The position numbers were made by a program, and so were the translations under genes. The notes under the pieces were generated by a model, which searched no databases, had not been told where the DNA came from, and saw only the letters and a list, made by a program, of their open reading frames with translations. This document shows, piece by piece, positions 37,824 through 46,738 of a DNA stretch of 64,000 nucleotides. The DNA comes from Afipia sp. GAS231. GTDB taxonomy: Bacteria > Pseudomonadota > Alphaproteobacteria > Rhizobiales > Xanthobacteraceae. The stretch's first letter is position 1, and every line of letters starts with the position of its first letter. The stretch is taken from contig NZ_LT629703.1 of assembly GCF_900103365.1 (NCBI RefSeq), positions 7,520,137 through 7,584,136 on the forward strand. The letters run 5' to 3'.

Positions 37824-37973
37824 ATGAAGGCTTTTATTGCCGCATGCATGGCAATCGGCATTCTTTGGGCTTTAGACGTCGAGATGAACGGCGGTCGTTA
37901 CAGCGACGTGGTCAAGAAGGCTGTCGTGAGCGTTTTGCCGAGCAGCGGACCTTTAAAGGACCGAGCGCGTTGA
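37824..37973 (+). CDS. small secreted or membrane protein, 49 residues
   Basis: Starts MKAFIAACMAIGILWALDVE (hydrophobic segment near residues 3-17), then MNGGRYSDVVKKAVVSVLPS. A gene-like tiny ORF with an N-terminal helix and a basic amphipathic tail. A longer frame at 37763 on the same strand covers it but has an unlikely Arg-rich translation. The ribosome-binding site is GAAGGA, eleven bases before the start. Function unknown. Confidence 0.5.
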   Translation: MKAFIAACMAIGILWALDVEMNGGRYSDVVKKAVVSVLPSSGPLKDRAR

Positions 37974-38164
37974 GACCATCGAGACCGGGGCGGCCATGAA
38001 CGCGGAGCTTTGGCTATGAACGGTATTCTTCCTCTTCACATTCAAAGAAGTTTAGAGCAGCGGTGGGCCGCTAAGTTTGCCTCGCCGGTCGCATCGGCCG
38101 CGCCCAAAAGCGTTGGCTTGAAAGTTCAACGCCAAAAGCTCGCCGCGGCCGGGAAAAAGCAAAA

Positions 38165-38197
38165 GAAAAACCCGCTGATTTGAGTCAGCGGGCTTAG
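38165..38197 (-). terminator. intrinsic terminator downstream of cspA
   Basis: In reverse sense AGCCCGCTGACTC-AAATCAGCGGG runs into TTTTTCTTTT. It lies 66 bases past the cspA stop and on the same strand, so it should end the cspA transcript. Confidence 0.75.
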
Positions 38198-38262
38198 CCT
38201 GTGCTGTCGATTGGAACTCGCTGGGCGTGAACCGACGGGCTTCGATGCCGACTTTAACGATG

Positions 38263-38466
38263 TTAGCCGACCCGGAGATTTTCCGCCGATTCCTTGCCGC
38301 GGTTAGCAACAACCTCGTAGCTCACCTTGGCGCCCTCATTGAGGTTGCTGAGCCCAGCTTTCTCGACAGCCGAGATGTGGACGAATACGTCCTTGCCGCC
38401 GGTGTCGGGTTGAATAAATCCGAAGCCCTTCGTTGGATTGAACCACTTCACAGTACCTGTCGCCAC
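38263..38466 (-). CDS. cspA: cold-shock protein CspA family
   Basis: 67 residues from a GTG start. The RNP1 motif is KGFGFI and RNP2 is VFVHIS, both in the single OB-fold cold-shock domain. The N-terminus [20 protein letters not shown] is typical. It binds single-stranded RNA and melts structures at low temperature; some members act in normal growth. It has its own terminator at 38165-38197. An upstream hairpin at 38525-38558 ends whatever gene precedes it. Confidence 0.96.
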   Translation of the reverse strand: MATGTVKWFNPTKGFGFIQPDTGGKDVFVHISAVEKAGLSNLNEGAKVSYEVVANRGKESAENLRVG

Positions 38467-38524
38467 GTCCGCTCTCCCTGTTGCCGCACGTCGGCAGCCT
38501 AGGGCGGCAGCGTAGTACCCCGCA

Positions 38525-38560
38525 AGGAAAAACCCGCCAGGCGTGAACCGGCGGGCTGTC
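38525..38560 (-). terminator. intrinsic terminator, reverse strand
   Basis: In reverse sense CAGCCCGCCGG-TTCAC-GCCTGGCGGG then TTTTTCC. It lies just downstream of the 42-codon ORF that ends at 38565 and upstream of cspA. Its presence suggests that a real reverse-strand gene once ended here. Confidence 0.6.
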
Positions 38561-38564
38561 TCAC

Positions 38565-38693
38565 TTACGCGCTCAGGTCCGGCCGCGGCCGAACAAGCGT
38601 TAGCACCGGCACCTTGGCGGACTCCCGCGGGTACAGCTCTGACCTTAACGACCTGACCCGCTTTAGGATGTCGAAGGCGCTGAAGGAAAGCAT
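38565..38693 (-). CDS. short ORF (42 residues), possibly the 3' remnant of a larger gene
   Basis: Reads [20 protein letters not shown] and ends [11 protein letters not shown], directly before an intrinsic terminator on its strand. Only this part looks authentic; upstream the same frame runs antisense through the ABC-protein fragment. The junction between the two fragments is near 38690. No family recognised. Confidence 0.35.
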   Translation of the reverse strand: MLSFSAFDILKRVRSLRSELYPRESAKVPVLTLVRPRPDLSA

Positions 38694-39235
38694 CTCGGCG
38701 CCGATGTCCTGATCCAGTTCACGCAATCGAAATTCGCCGCTCAGGCAATCCGGGTCGCCGCCGGGCTCAACTGGCATCCGCTCCACATCGTCGCCTCGAA
38801 TGCCGGGTCGATCGGAACGACGTTCATCCCGGCGGGCGCCGAGGCATCGAAAGGCGTGATCATCGCGACGTGGGAACGCAACCCGGCGGATCCGACGCAA
38901 GCCGATCATCCGGCCGTGAAGGACTTCAAGGTCTTTGCGGCGCGCTATATGCCAAGTCTCGATTTAAACAATGGCGCAGCGTTTCCCGACTACAACAACG
39001 CCTGGATGATCGAGCAGGTGCTCAAACGGTGCGGCGATGACCTGGCCCAGGAAAATCTGCTGAAGCAGGCGACAACCCTGAAGGACATGACGCCGCCGAT
39101 GTTCATCGGCGGGATTGGTGTCTATAATTCGCCGACCGACTACCGGGCCGTCCATCACCTGCAGCTCACGCGCTTTGACGGCACGACGCTGGTGCCGATC
39201 GGCAAGCCTGCCTTACTGGATGATATTATTTAGAT
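38667..39235 (+). pseudogene. branched-chain amino-acid-type ABC solute-binding protein, C-terminal fragment
   Basis: Open from after a TAG at 38664 to a stop at 39233-39235, without a proper start. The sequence contains [51 protein letters not shown] and TDYRAVHHLQLTRFDG. This is the C-terminal half of a LivJ-like periplasmic-binding protein. The N-terminal half and signal peptide are missing, and another gene's tail abuts it. Inactive relic of an island rearrangement. Confidence 0.8.
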
Positions 39236-39588
39236 AAGAGCCAAATGCCTGCTGTGCGGCAGAAGCGGCCGGTCGTACGAGAGCATGATAGTGGCGCTCG
39301 AAGTAATCCAGGCGGGCCCAGCGGAACTTCCCTCCTCCACACCCGACAACCAATGCTTTTGAAAGCGTTTGGCTTTTGCCGCTTTCAACGTCACGGCGGT
39401 AGCTTAACTACGGCCGAAAGCCACGGCGGAAGGGTTTTCGCGTGCATCAGCGTGCGCGAGGTGAAGCAAAAAATGGCGATCTTGGGCTCTGCATGGATCG
39501 GGTCGTCGGCCGTAGTCCAGATTTGGCATGTTACCTTCTCCTGAGCTCGCCCCGCTTTGCTCAGATTGTCCGCTTCACGCCCGATAGC
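39236..39588. other. non-coding stretch before IS copy 1
   Basis: About 350 bases between the ABC fragment and the insertion sequence. No supported gene on either strand; the short open frames lack ribosome-binding sites and known motifs. Confidence 0.35.
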
Positions 39589-40980
39589 AGATGAGGTGGA
39601 TGGCTCCCGCTCACGGCATCTGGGTGCCAAAGTGTGAAGGCCATCAGGGCGTTCACGAGCAAAATGGGAGCCATCCGCCATGCAGATTACCACGATCGGC
39701 CTCGATTTGGCCAAGAGCGCTTTTCAGGTCCACGGCATTGATGCGACCGGCCAGGTTGTGGTTCGTAAGTCGCTTCGGCGGTCGCAGATGCTGCCATTTT
39801 TCGCCAAGCTGCCCTCTTGCCTGGTCGGCATGGAGGCTTGCGGCACGTCGCATCATTGGGCGCGCGAGCTGATCAAGCTCGGCCATGACGTACGGCTGAT
39901 GCCACCGGCCTACGTCAAGCCGTATGTGAAGCGCGGGAAGACCGATGCTGCCGATGCGGAAGCGGTTTGCGAGGCGGTAACACGGCCTACGATGCGGTTC
40001 GTTCCGGTCAAGTCGCCCGAGCAACAGGCGGCGCTGTCGATGCACCGGACACGCGATCTGCTGGTCAAGCAACGCACGCAGCTGATCAACATGATCCGCG
40101 GTCTACTGGCCGAATTTGGCGTCGACATTCCCAAGGGGCTGGAACGGGCGCTGCTGATGGCGCGGCAGATCATCGATGGCAAAGTGCCTGAGGTGCCGAT
40201 TGACGCTGCCAGGATCGTCACTACACTGTCACAGCAGGCGATCGACACCCACATTCGGCTCCGCGAGATCGATCGCGATCTGGCTACGTGGCAACGATGT
40301 CGCACGGCGCCTCATGACCATCCCCGGCATCGGGCCGGTCGGCGCAACGGCTCTTGCGGCATCGGTTACCGATCCTCATCAGTTCCGTTCCGGGCGGCAG
40401 TTCGCCGCCTGGTTGGGACTGACGCCACTTCAGAAGTCGAGCGGCGGCAAAGAGCGGCTCGGTCGTATCACTAAAATGGGCGACAAATATCTGCGCAAGC
40501 TGCTCGTTGTCGGCATGACGGCGCTTGTGCGTCGTGCAAAATACAATCCCGGTAAGATCGATCCACGCCTGGCGGATCTGCTGGCGCGAAAACCCACAAG
40601 GGTCGCCACCGTCGCGATGGCGAACAAGACCGCGCGGGTCATCTGGGCGATCATGGCACGCGGCGAGACGTATCATGCCGACCACCGGCCGGCATTGGCC
40701 GCATAAACAACGTTATACGGTTTAGCTGAAGAGGAGATCAGCTACACGAGGTTGCGAGCGCGATGCGATGTGATGGCAAACCGGTCAGACCGGGAACAGG
40801 GACAACCTAAGTTGAGTCTAAGGCGTTATAGCCTGATAAGCAGAATGGGACCTTGTTCGCGGACTCCATCAGGGCCAGCAGTCTAATCGACTGCATCAAC
40901 AGGCCGGACAGAAGACTGCACCCGACCAATGCCACTGCGTCAATTTATCTCTTGCAACGCGGGAGCCATCCACAGAGGAC
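39589..40980 (+). mobile_element. IS110 family element (IS1111-type), copy 1, transposase inactivated
   Basis: Ends defined by comparison with the other two copies: left end AGATGAGGTGGATGGCTCCC, right end GCGGGAGCCATCCACAGAGG followed by AC. Sub-terminal inverted repeats TGGATGGCTCCCGC (39597) and GCGGGAGCCATCCA (40959-40972) are perfect over 14 bases. Such sub-terminal repeats mark the IS1111 subgroup. The non-coding 3' end after the transposase is about 270 bases, while the left is about 90. The transposase is frameshifted by an 8-base deletion compared with copy 2. Confidence 0.88.
39680..40706 (+). pseudogene. IS110 family transposase, frameshifted
   Basis: N-terminal part in one frame (MQITTIGLDLAKSAFQVHGI ... 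REIDRDLA), C-terminal part in another (GNDVARRLMTIPGIGPVGAT ... HRPALAA). Compared with the intact copy at 42219, eight bases are missing after TGGC at 40284. The DEDD domain Asp (GLDLAKS) and the C-terminal serine region (PLQKSSGGKERLG) are still recognisable in their separate frames. A single protein cannot be made without frameshifting. Confidence 0.9.
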
Positions 40981-41093
40981 TCAAGTCGGACATCGCTGGA
41001 GGTCCGTTTCGTGCCATCAACGGAAGTCAGATGCCCGCACGCCGCAACGTAAAACGCTCCGAGTTTCAATGCGAGGAAGCCGGTGTTCCAAGG

Positions 41094-41918
41094 TCAAGCA
41101 GCCTGCAACAAAACGCCAGTCAACCACTCAGGCTCCGCAACCATAACAACGTGGACCGACGTGGTATTTTCTAATGTCGTCCAAGACTTGTCGGCCTTGC
41201 ACTCCGCATATGCCTTGTCCAAGCTCGGAAACGGAAACTTGGGTAAGCGGATGTAGGTCTTTTTCGCGACCCTTTCGCGCGCCCCTGAGAGCTTCACTGG
41301 TTGCAACCACGGACCGATCGGTTGCGGGGTCACCTTCGACAGGACCCAGGCCGCGTCCTTGGCGTCGGTCAAAGGGACCTTTTTAGGAGGTGAAATACTG
41401 ATCGCGCCATCTTCCACCTTGAGGATATCCTTGACCGCCGTTATCTCCTTGGCGGCCTCGGTTAGCTCGTCAAAAAATCTCTGACCATCGGCGGGCTTCG
41501 ATGCATCGACCCAGACGATGGACGATACACGGTTTCCAATGCGTTCGAGCGCGCCTGATGCCGGATAGCCCGCGTAGGAATGGGCGACAAGGCAAATGTC
41601 GGTCAAATCTTCCCATTCCAAGAGATTGGCTATGTCCGCGATGTGAGTATCGAGGTTGATGTCCTTGCTCAGGAGATGCGATCGGTCTGCCACCCCGGTC
41701 AGTGACATCGGATACACCTTATGACCCTGCTTTTCGAGCCTGTCCGAAACACGACGCCAAGTCCAAGCCCCAAAGAAGGTGCCGGGTACCAAAACAAAGG
41801 TCTTTTGCGCGGATTGAGCGCGCGCACTGCCGATGAACGTGTCTGATGAGATTACCGCGCTTACTCCGGCCGCAAGTCCGCCGATCATTTCGCGGCGGCT
41901 GACGTTTGAGATAGTCAT
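41094..41918 (-). CDS. alpha/beta hydrolase with a Tat-type signal
   Basis: 274 residues from the ATG at 41918, with GGGGAG upstream. The N-terminus SRREMIGGLAAGVSAVISS is Tat-like, cleaved after ARAQ. The core has VPGTFFGAWTWRRV (oxyanion loop) and the nucleophile elbow VAHSYAG (Ser). The C-terminal His is likely in TTSVHVVM. It resembles the EstC/SABP2-type esterase family (fold abhydrolase_6). The gene lies alone between two same-direction IS1111 copies, so it could be mobilised as composite cargo. Substrate unknown. Confidence 0.85.
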   Translation of the reverse strand: MTISNVSRREMIGGLAAGVSAVISSDTFIGSARAQSAQKTFVLVPGTFFGAWTWRRVSDRLEKQGHKVYPMSLTGVADRSHLLSKDINLDTHIADIANLLEWEDLTDICLVAHSYAGYPASGALERIGNRVSSIVWVDASKPADGQRFFDELTEAAKEITAVKDILKVEDGAISISPPKKVPLTDAKDAAWVLSKVTPQPIGPWLQPVKLSGARERVAKKTYIRLPKFPFPSLDKAYAECKADKSWTTLENTTSVHVVMVAEPEWLTGVLLQAA

Positions 41919-42057
41919 GAAATACTCCCCTGCTTAAAAGTGAGTACAACACGATTGGTGAACGACAGTCCAAAGATCAAAGCGCGACAAAGTATAACCG
42001 CCCATGTTGGACCGTGGAAGGCTGTCGGCGATCCGTTCGAACGAAATATTTGGCGGG

Positions 42058-42126
42058 ACGACTTCCGCTTCGGGTCATTCGCGTCGGTATCACCCGCCGC
42101 CCGTCGCTTCTGGTTCACCCTTCACA
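42058..42126. repeat. dispersed intergenic repeat fragment (GACTTCCGCTT...GGGTCA type)
   Basis: Contains GACTTCCGCTTCGGGTCATT, matching the sequence at 44338 (GACTTCCGCTTTGGGTCAAA) and in part 63090 (CGCTTTGGGGTCAAACTGAG). It lies in the upstream region of the hydrolase, directly before IS copy 2. Such repeats are common between genes in Bradyrhizobiaceae. Confidence 0.55.
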
Positions 42127-42218
42127 ACAGATGAGGTGGATGGCTCCCGCTCACGGCATCTGGGTGCCAAAGTGTGAAGGCCATCAGGCGTTCACGAGCA
42201 AAATGGGAGCCATCCGCT

Positions 42219-43250
42219 ATGCAGATTACCACGATCGGCCTCGACTTGGCCAAGAGCGTTTTTCAGGTCCACGGCATCGATGCGGCCGGCCAGGCTGTGG
42301 TTCGCAAGTCGCTTCGGCGGGCGCAGATGCTGCCATTTTTTGCCAAGTTGCCTCCTTGCCTGGTCGGCATCGAGGCGTGCGGCACGTCGCATCACTGGGC
42401 GCGCGAGCTAATCAAGCTCGGTCATGAGGTGCGGCTGATGCCGCCTGCTTACGTAAAACCGTATGTGAAGCGCGGGAAGACCGACGCTGCCGATGCGGAA
42501 GCGGTTTGCGAGGCAGTGACACGGCCTACGATGCGGTTCGTGCCGGTCAAGTCGCCGGAGCAGCAGGCGGCGCTGTCGATGCACCGGACGCGCGATCTGC
42601 TGGTTAAGCAGCGCACGCAGCTGATCAACATGATCCGCGGTCTACTGGCCGAATTTGGCGTCGACATCCCCAAGGGGCTGGAGCGGGCGCTACTGATGGC
42701 GCGGCAGATCGTCGATGGCAAAGCTCCTGAGGTACCGATTGAAGCTGCCAAGATCGTCACTACGCTGTCACAGCAGGCGCTCGACATCCACGTCCGGCTC
42801 CGCGAGATCGATCGCGATCTGGCCGTTTGTTTACGTGGCAACGATGTTGCACGTCGTCTCATGACTATCCCCGGCATCGGGCCGGTCGGCGCGACGGCAC
42901 TTGCCGCATCGGTAACCGATCCGCATCAGTTCCGCTCGGGGCGGCAGTTCGCTGCCTGGTTGGGATTGACGCCACTTCAGAAGTCGAGCGGTGGCAAAGA
43001 GCGGCTCGGTCGTATCAGCAAGATGGGCGACAAATACCTGCGCAAGCTGCTCATTGTCGGCATGACGGCGCTTGTGCGCCGTGCAAAGCAAAATCCCGAA
43101 GGCGATCCACGGCTGGCAGATCTGCTTGCGCGAAAGCCCACAAGGGTCGCCACGGTCGCGATGGCGAACAAGACCGCACGGATTGTCTGGGCGATCATGG
43201 CACGCGGCGAAATCTATCGTCCAGGCCACCGGCCTGCACTGGCCGCATAA
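42219..43250 (+). CDS. IS110 family transposase (IS1111 subgroup), intact
   Basis: 343 residues from the ATG at 42219, preceded by GGGAG. The N-terminal RuvC-like DEDD domain begins TTIGLDLAKSVFQVHG; KTDAADAEAVCEA carries further acidic residues. The C-terminal transposase_20 domain has MTIPGIGPVGATALAASV (helix-hairpin) and the catalytic serine region LTPLQKSSGGKERLG. These enzymes work with an element-encoded guide RNA in characterised relatives. This copy should be functional by sequence. Confidence 0.95.
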   Translation: MQITTIGLDLAKSVFQVHGIDAAGQAVVRKSLRRAQMLPFFAKLPPCLVGIEACGTSHHWARELIKLGHEVRLMPPAYVKPYVKRGKTDAADAEAVCEAVTRPTMRFVPVKSPEQQAALSMHRTRDLLVKQRTQLINMIRGLLAEFGVDIPKGLERALLMARQIVDGKAPEVPIEAAKIVTTLSQQALDIHVRLREIDRDLAVCLRGNDVARRLMTIPGIGPVGATALAASVTDPHQFRSGRQFAAWLGLTPLQKSSGGKERLGRISKMGDKYLRKLLIVGMTALVRRAKQNPEGDPRLADLLARKPTRVATVAMANKTARIVWAIMARGEIYRPGHRPALAA

Positions 43251-43524
43251 CAAGGATACACGATTTAGCTGAAGAGGAGATCAGCTTCACGAGGTTGCGA
43301 GCGCGATGCGATGTGATGGCAGACCGGTCAGACCGGGAACGGGGACAACCCAAGTGATGTCCAAGGCGTCATAGCCTGAACAACAGAATGGGACCTTGTT
43401 CGCGGACTCCATCAGGGCCAGCAGTCTCAACCGACTGCATCAACAGGCCGGACAGAAGACTGCACCCGACCAATGCCACTGCGTCAATTTAGCCCTTGCA
43501 ACGCGGGAGCCATCCACAGAGGAC
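43251..43524 (+). ncRNA. candidate guide (seeker/bridge) RNA region of IS copy 2
   Basis: The 270-base non-coding right end after the transposase. In IS1111-group elements the guide RNA that names the target site is encoded downstream of the transposase; in IS110-group elements it is upstream. The sequence contains inverted-repeat-rich segments (AGCTGAAGAGGAGATCAGCT at 43267). It is well conserved with copy 1 although it has no ORF, which supports a function. Confidence 0.45.
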
Positions 43525-43636
43525 ATCGGAAGGCCGCTTTATCTTGCGGCGAGTTTAGTCCGTTCCGAGGCTGCAACTGGTGCGCGGGACTGGCGTCACT
43601 GTGGTAATGTCTTCTACCGATCACTGAGGGTGCCGC

Positions 43637-43813
43637 ATGTCGCTCAAGACTGGCGAAAACATCCTAATGGTCTTCGAGACCGTTATCGTCGTCAGTGCCG
43701 TCTTATGGGTCCCGGCAAACCTAGCCTGCGTTCGCGACGGGCAGGCATTTCCGCTACGGGTCAAGAGCTGCCGAATCCGGCCTTTCGGGCCATGTCCGTT
43801 ATTCCCCCGGTAG
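43637..43813 (+). CDS. small membrane protein candidate, 58 residues
   Basis: ATG with GAGGG six bases upstream. The product starts MSLKTGENILMVFETVIVVS and has one hydrophobic segment (ETVIVVSAVLWVPANLA). The basic tail runs into what looks like repeat-derived sequence (CCATGTCCGTTATTCCCCCG). A real micro-protein or chance frame cannot be told apart here. Confidence 0.35.
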   Translation: MSLKTGENILMVFETVIVVSAVLWVPANLACVRDGQAFPLRVKSCRIRPFGPCPLFPR

Positions 43814-43877
43814 CCACCGGATCGCGGACATCACGGAACGGCAGTTTTGTGCCAAATTCGGACCTAATTCTTCTGTG

Positions 43878-44312
43878 ATGATCAACGGCATGAAAAGCAA
43901 ACTGGTCGCACTGACGTTGTTTCTGATGCTTTTGCCGATGTCGGCAAATGGGCAGGCACATCATGTCGAAGCGGTCAAACCAATGAGTTCTCGTATCGCC
44001 GAACCGATGCATTGGCGCGATGGCTACATAACTTGGAAGGGGCGAAAAATATCTGAACCGGATTGGCTAATGTTCAAGGGAGATAGCGGAGCCACTTTCG
44101 CAGTAGATAGAAGCTCCATCAAGAACATCAGCCCTGACGGTCTCGTAATTAGTGCAGTCGCCTATTTTATTGAGGGAGACGATTTCGATCCGAACAACCT
44201 GATTTCCTTTGCATTTGGTTGCTTAAGTCACTTCACCGAAGTGGTGACAAAACAGCCTTCCGAGCGAGTACAATTCGTGGAAAAGCAGGTCAAATCTCTC
44301 GCTTGCCGTTAG
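43878..44312 (+). CDS. secreted hypothetical protein, 144 residues
   Basis: Signal peptide LVALTLFLMLLPMSANGQA near the N-terminus (start ATG 43878; GTG 43875 and ATG 43890 are alternatives). The mature part is mixed (EPDWLMFKGDSGATFAVDRS, IEGDDFDPNNLISFAFGCLS) and ends with LACR. No family recognised. One Cys near the end and one in the middle could pair. Lower GC than neighbours, in line with the island. Confidence 0.6.
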   Translation: MINGMKSKLVALTLFLMLLPMSANGQAHHVEAVKPMSSRIAEPMHWRDGYITWKGRKISEPDWLMFKGDSGATFAVDRSSIKNISPDGLVISAVAYFIEGDDFDPNNLISFAFGCLSHFTEVVTKQPSERVQFVEKQVKSLACR

Positions 44313-44329
44313 TCGTCGTGGCTACCGTG

Positions 44330-44465
44330 AAACGACGCGACTTCCGCTTTGGGTCAAACTGAGAAGTCCGGACGTGCAACCGGGAAGTCGGCTTTGCCTT
44401 CAAGAGCGAACATCGTCGGTTCGGCCCGGCAGGTCCGGTTGGTGCCGTCAACAGACATTCCGTGC
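44330..44465. repeat. dispersed intergenic repeat
   Basis: GACTTCCGCTTTGGGTCAAA...GAAGTCGGCTTTGCC...CAACAGACATTCCGTGCC. It shares blocks with 42058, 47776, 48215 and 63085. It lies between convergent genes. I know this type as a frequent non-coding repeat in Bradyrhizobium/Rhodopseudomonas genomes. Confidence 0.55.
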
Positions 44466-44474
44466 CCTATTCGA

Positions 44475-46625
44475 TCATCTTGTCAGCGTGGGCGACGCTG
44501 ACGGCGGACCCGACTTACGTATAGAGGTCAGTCGCTCGGCGAGCCGGCGCACCGGCAGGTCCGCGGGACGCTCGGCCATCAGCTTCTGCAACCGCACAGC
44601 GGCGTTGGCCGCGTCACAGTCGAGCATGGCGTAGGCTGTCAGATATGCGTCGCGCCAGGAGGGTGGCGCGTCGCTCGGCCACGGCTCAAAGACGGCGATC
44701 GGCTCCTCGCGTCCGCGGACCGCCAGCCGCCCCAGCGGGCGCAGTAGAGCTGCGTCGCATCGCGGAGCCGCACCTGGCCCGACACAGATCGCGGAGCCGA
44801 GCTCCTTGTTGCAGGCTTCGAGCCGCGCCGCCATGTTCACGGCGTCGCCGTGAGCTGTGTAGTCGAGCTTGGATTGAATGCCGACGTCGCCTACAACGGC
44901 AGGCCCGGTCTCGATCCCTATGCGCGTGCGGCCAAGCTCGATCGCCGCGGCAGGGGGGCGCCGACGAAAGCCCTCGCTCCAGGCCTGAATGGCGATCGCG
45001 CATTCGACGGCGCGTTGTGGATGATCCTCAAGGTCGAGTGGTGCGTTGAAGAGAGCATGCACGCCGTCTCCGACGATCTTGTCGATCATGCCCCCGTGCT
45101 TGATCACAATACCGGCAACGCCCTCGAAATACTGGTCAAGCGTTGTGACCAGCTCCTCGGGACCGGCGCGATGCATCGTAGCAGTGAAACCCTCGATGTC
45201 CGTGAACAGCGAGGTGACCTCACGCCTCTCGCCAGTGAGCTTGACCAGGTCCGGTTGTTCGATGATGCGGCGGACGACCGCCGGAGCAAGATGCTGTTCG
45301 AGCCGATGGCGTACCAACGCTTCGCGCCTGCGCGTCAACGAATATGCGGTGCCGCCCGTCACGGCGAACACCAGTCCGGCCGCAATGGAGGGCGTCAGCG
45401 GATCGACGAGGCGATCTGCGAACCTCGACACGGCGATTGCGGCGATCCACAGGAGCGCGATCGCACCGCTCAAGATCGCGGTGCCGGCGGCCGGGGACAA
45501 GGCGGCGCCAAGCACGACCGCAAGCGCCCCGATTACCAGAACCGTCAGCGGCTGCGCGATGGGCGCGGCAGTCAGCGTTCGCGGCACGCGGCCGGCGACC
45601 ATCTGCTCGACCGCATCGGCCTGGATTTGCACTGACGGCGTCAGCGGGTCCGCGGGCGTTTTGCGCAAGCCGTTAAGCTCCGGCGCGGAACCCCCGAGCA
45701 GTACCAGTGCGTCCTTCAGCCGACCCCGGTCAGCCCGTCCCTCGAGGACATCGATCGCGGAGAGTGTGCGGGTGACGCGCCGCCATGGTGGCGCTGGCGC
45801 GAGCCGGAGCAGCCCATCGCGCGACAGTGCAACCCGCCGGCCGCCGACCACCAGCGTCGCGGGCTCGCCCTCGATGAGATAACTTGAGGCACGGGTTGCG
45901 AGGCGCAGCGCCTCGGCAGCGAGACCCGGCATCAACACGCGACCGACGGCGACGAAGACCGGAATCTGACGGATGGCGCCATCGGTGCTGCCAGGTAATG
46001 AGAGCACGCCGAGCCCGCGCGCAGCGGCCGCGAGCGGCGGCGTCGGCCCGATCGCGCCCGCGGCCTGCCACAAATCGTCGAACGGCAGCGACCCGCGGCT
46101 CACTATCGCTGCTCCCGGCAATGCGCGGCCGCGATCGGGGTCGAGCACAAAGCCGAGGGCGACGGGGACGCTGCTGATCGCTTGCGCCAGCAGCTTGTCG
46201 CCGTCCGGTAAGCTTTCTCCCAGCGTGCTGATCTCGGCGTGGCCGGTCACCGATCCGAGCCGGCGGGCGAGCGCCGCCGGCGAGCGGTCGTCGGGCTCGG
46301 CGAACAGCACATCGATCGCGATCGCAGCCGGCCGCCCGCTCGCCACCGCCTCGACGAGCCGTGCCATCGTCGTCCGCGGCCACGGCCAGGCACCCAATGC
46401 ATCGATTGACGCACGATCGATGTCGACAACGATCACCTTCAGGTCGGATGCCACGGGTCTACGCAGCGGTTGGTCGCCCGCGAGCACGAGGTCGAAGGCG
46501 CTGTCGCGCAGCGCCTCGCTCATGGTCTTCGGAAGCAGGATAGCTGCCGCCAGAAAAACGGTCAGCGTCGCTAGACCCGCCGCGGCCGGCAGGCGCTGCT
46601 GCAACGTTCGACGCATCCTACCCAT
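44475..46625 (-). CDS. CHASE2-domain adenylate cyclase (class III), membrane bound
   Basis: 716 residues. One N-terminal helix (ATLTVFLAAAILLP) is followed by the CHASE2 sensor (about 50-340, with VVDIDRASIDALGAWPWPR). Three further helices follow (about 355-435). The cyclase domain starts near 470: LFTDIEGFTAT carries the first metal Asp, IDKIVGDGVHALFNAP the second. SKLDYTAHGDAVNMAARLE has the Lys/Asp pair region typical for ATP and the transition-state Asn/Arg. It should be active. A FecR-like periplasmic protein is encoded 113 bases upstream on the same strand, so the pair may form one sensor. Confidence 0.92.
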   Translation of the reverse strand: MGRMRRTLQQRLPAAAGLATLTVFLAAAILLPKTMSEALRDSAFDLVLAGDQPLRRPVASDLKVIVVDIDRASIDALGAWPWPRTTMARLVEAVASGRPAAIAIDVLFAEPDDRSPAALARRLGSVTGHAEISTLGESLPDGDKLLAQAISSVPVALGFVLDPDRGRALPGAAIVSRGSLPFDDLWQAAGAIGPTPPLAAAARGLGVLSLPGSTDGAIRQIPVFVAVGRVLMPGLAAEALRLATRASSYLIEGEPATLVVGGRRVALSRDGLLRLAPAPPWRRVTRTLSAIDVLEGRADRGRLKDALVLLGGSAPELNGLRKTPADPLTPSVQIQADAVEQMVAGRVPRTLTAAPIAQPLTVLVIGALAVVLGAALSPAAGTAILSGAIALLWIAAIAVSRFADRLVDPLTPSIAAGLVFAVTGGTAYSLTRRREALVRHRLEQHLAPAVVRRIIEQPDLVKLTGERREVTSLFTDIEGFTATMHRAGPEELVTTLDQYFEGVAGIVIKHGGMIDKIVGDGVHALFNAPLDLEDHPQRAVECAIAIQAWSEGFRRRPPAAAIELGRTRIGIETGPAVVGDVGIQSKLDYTAHGDAVNMAARLEACNKELGSAICVGPGAAPRCDAALLRPLGRLAVRGREEPIAVFEPWPSDAPPSWRDAYLTAYAMLDCDAANAAVRLQKLMAERPADLPVRRLAERLTSIRKSGPPSASPTLTR

Positions 46626-46738
46626 CAGGATGCTGCCGCGCGATCACGCCGAACAGACTTGTTTGCGACAACAGTGAAGGGGCCCCTTGGTTTGCTGGCA
46701 TGCCTTTTCCAGTGTGGAAGCCAGTGGCCTCAAAACAT

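Larger units (their letters stand above)
42129..43524 (+). mobile_element. IS110 family element (IS1111-type), copy 2, intact
   Basis: Left end AGATGAGGTGGATGG, right end ...GGGAGCCATCCACAGAGGAC; 14-base sub-terminal repeats at 42137-42150 and 43503-43516. One transposase gene; about 270 bases of non-coding DNA follow it. The same 11-base core occurs a third time, inverted, just before the transposase start (42205-42215). The first 840 bases appear identical to copy 3 at the window end. Confidence 0.9.
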
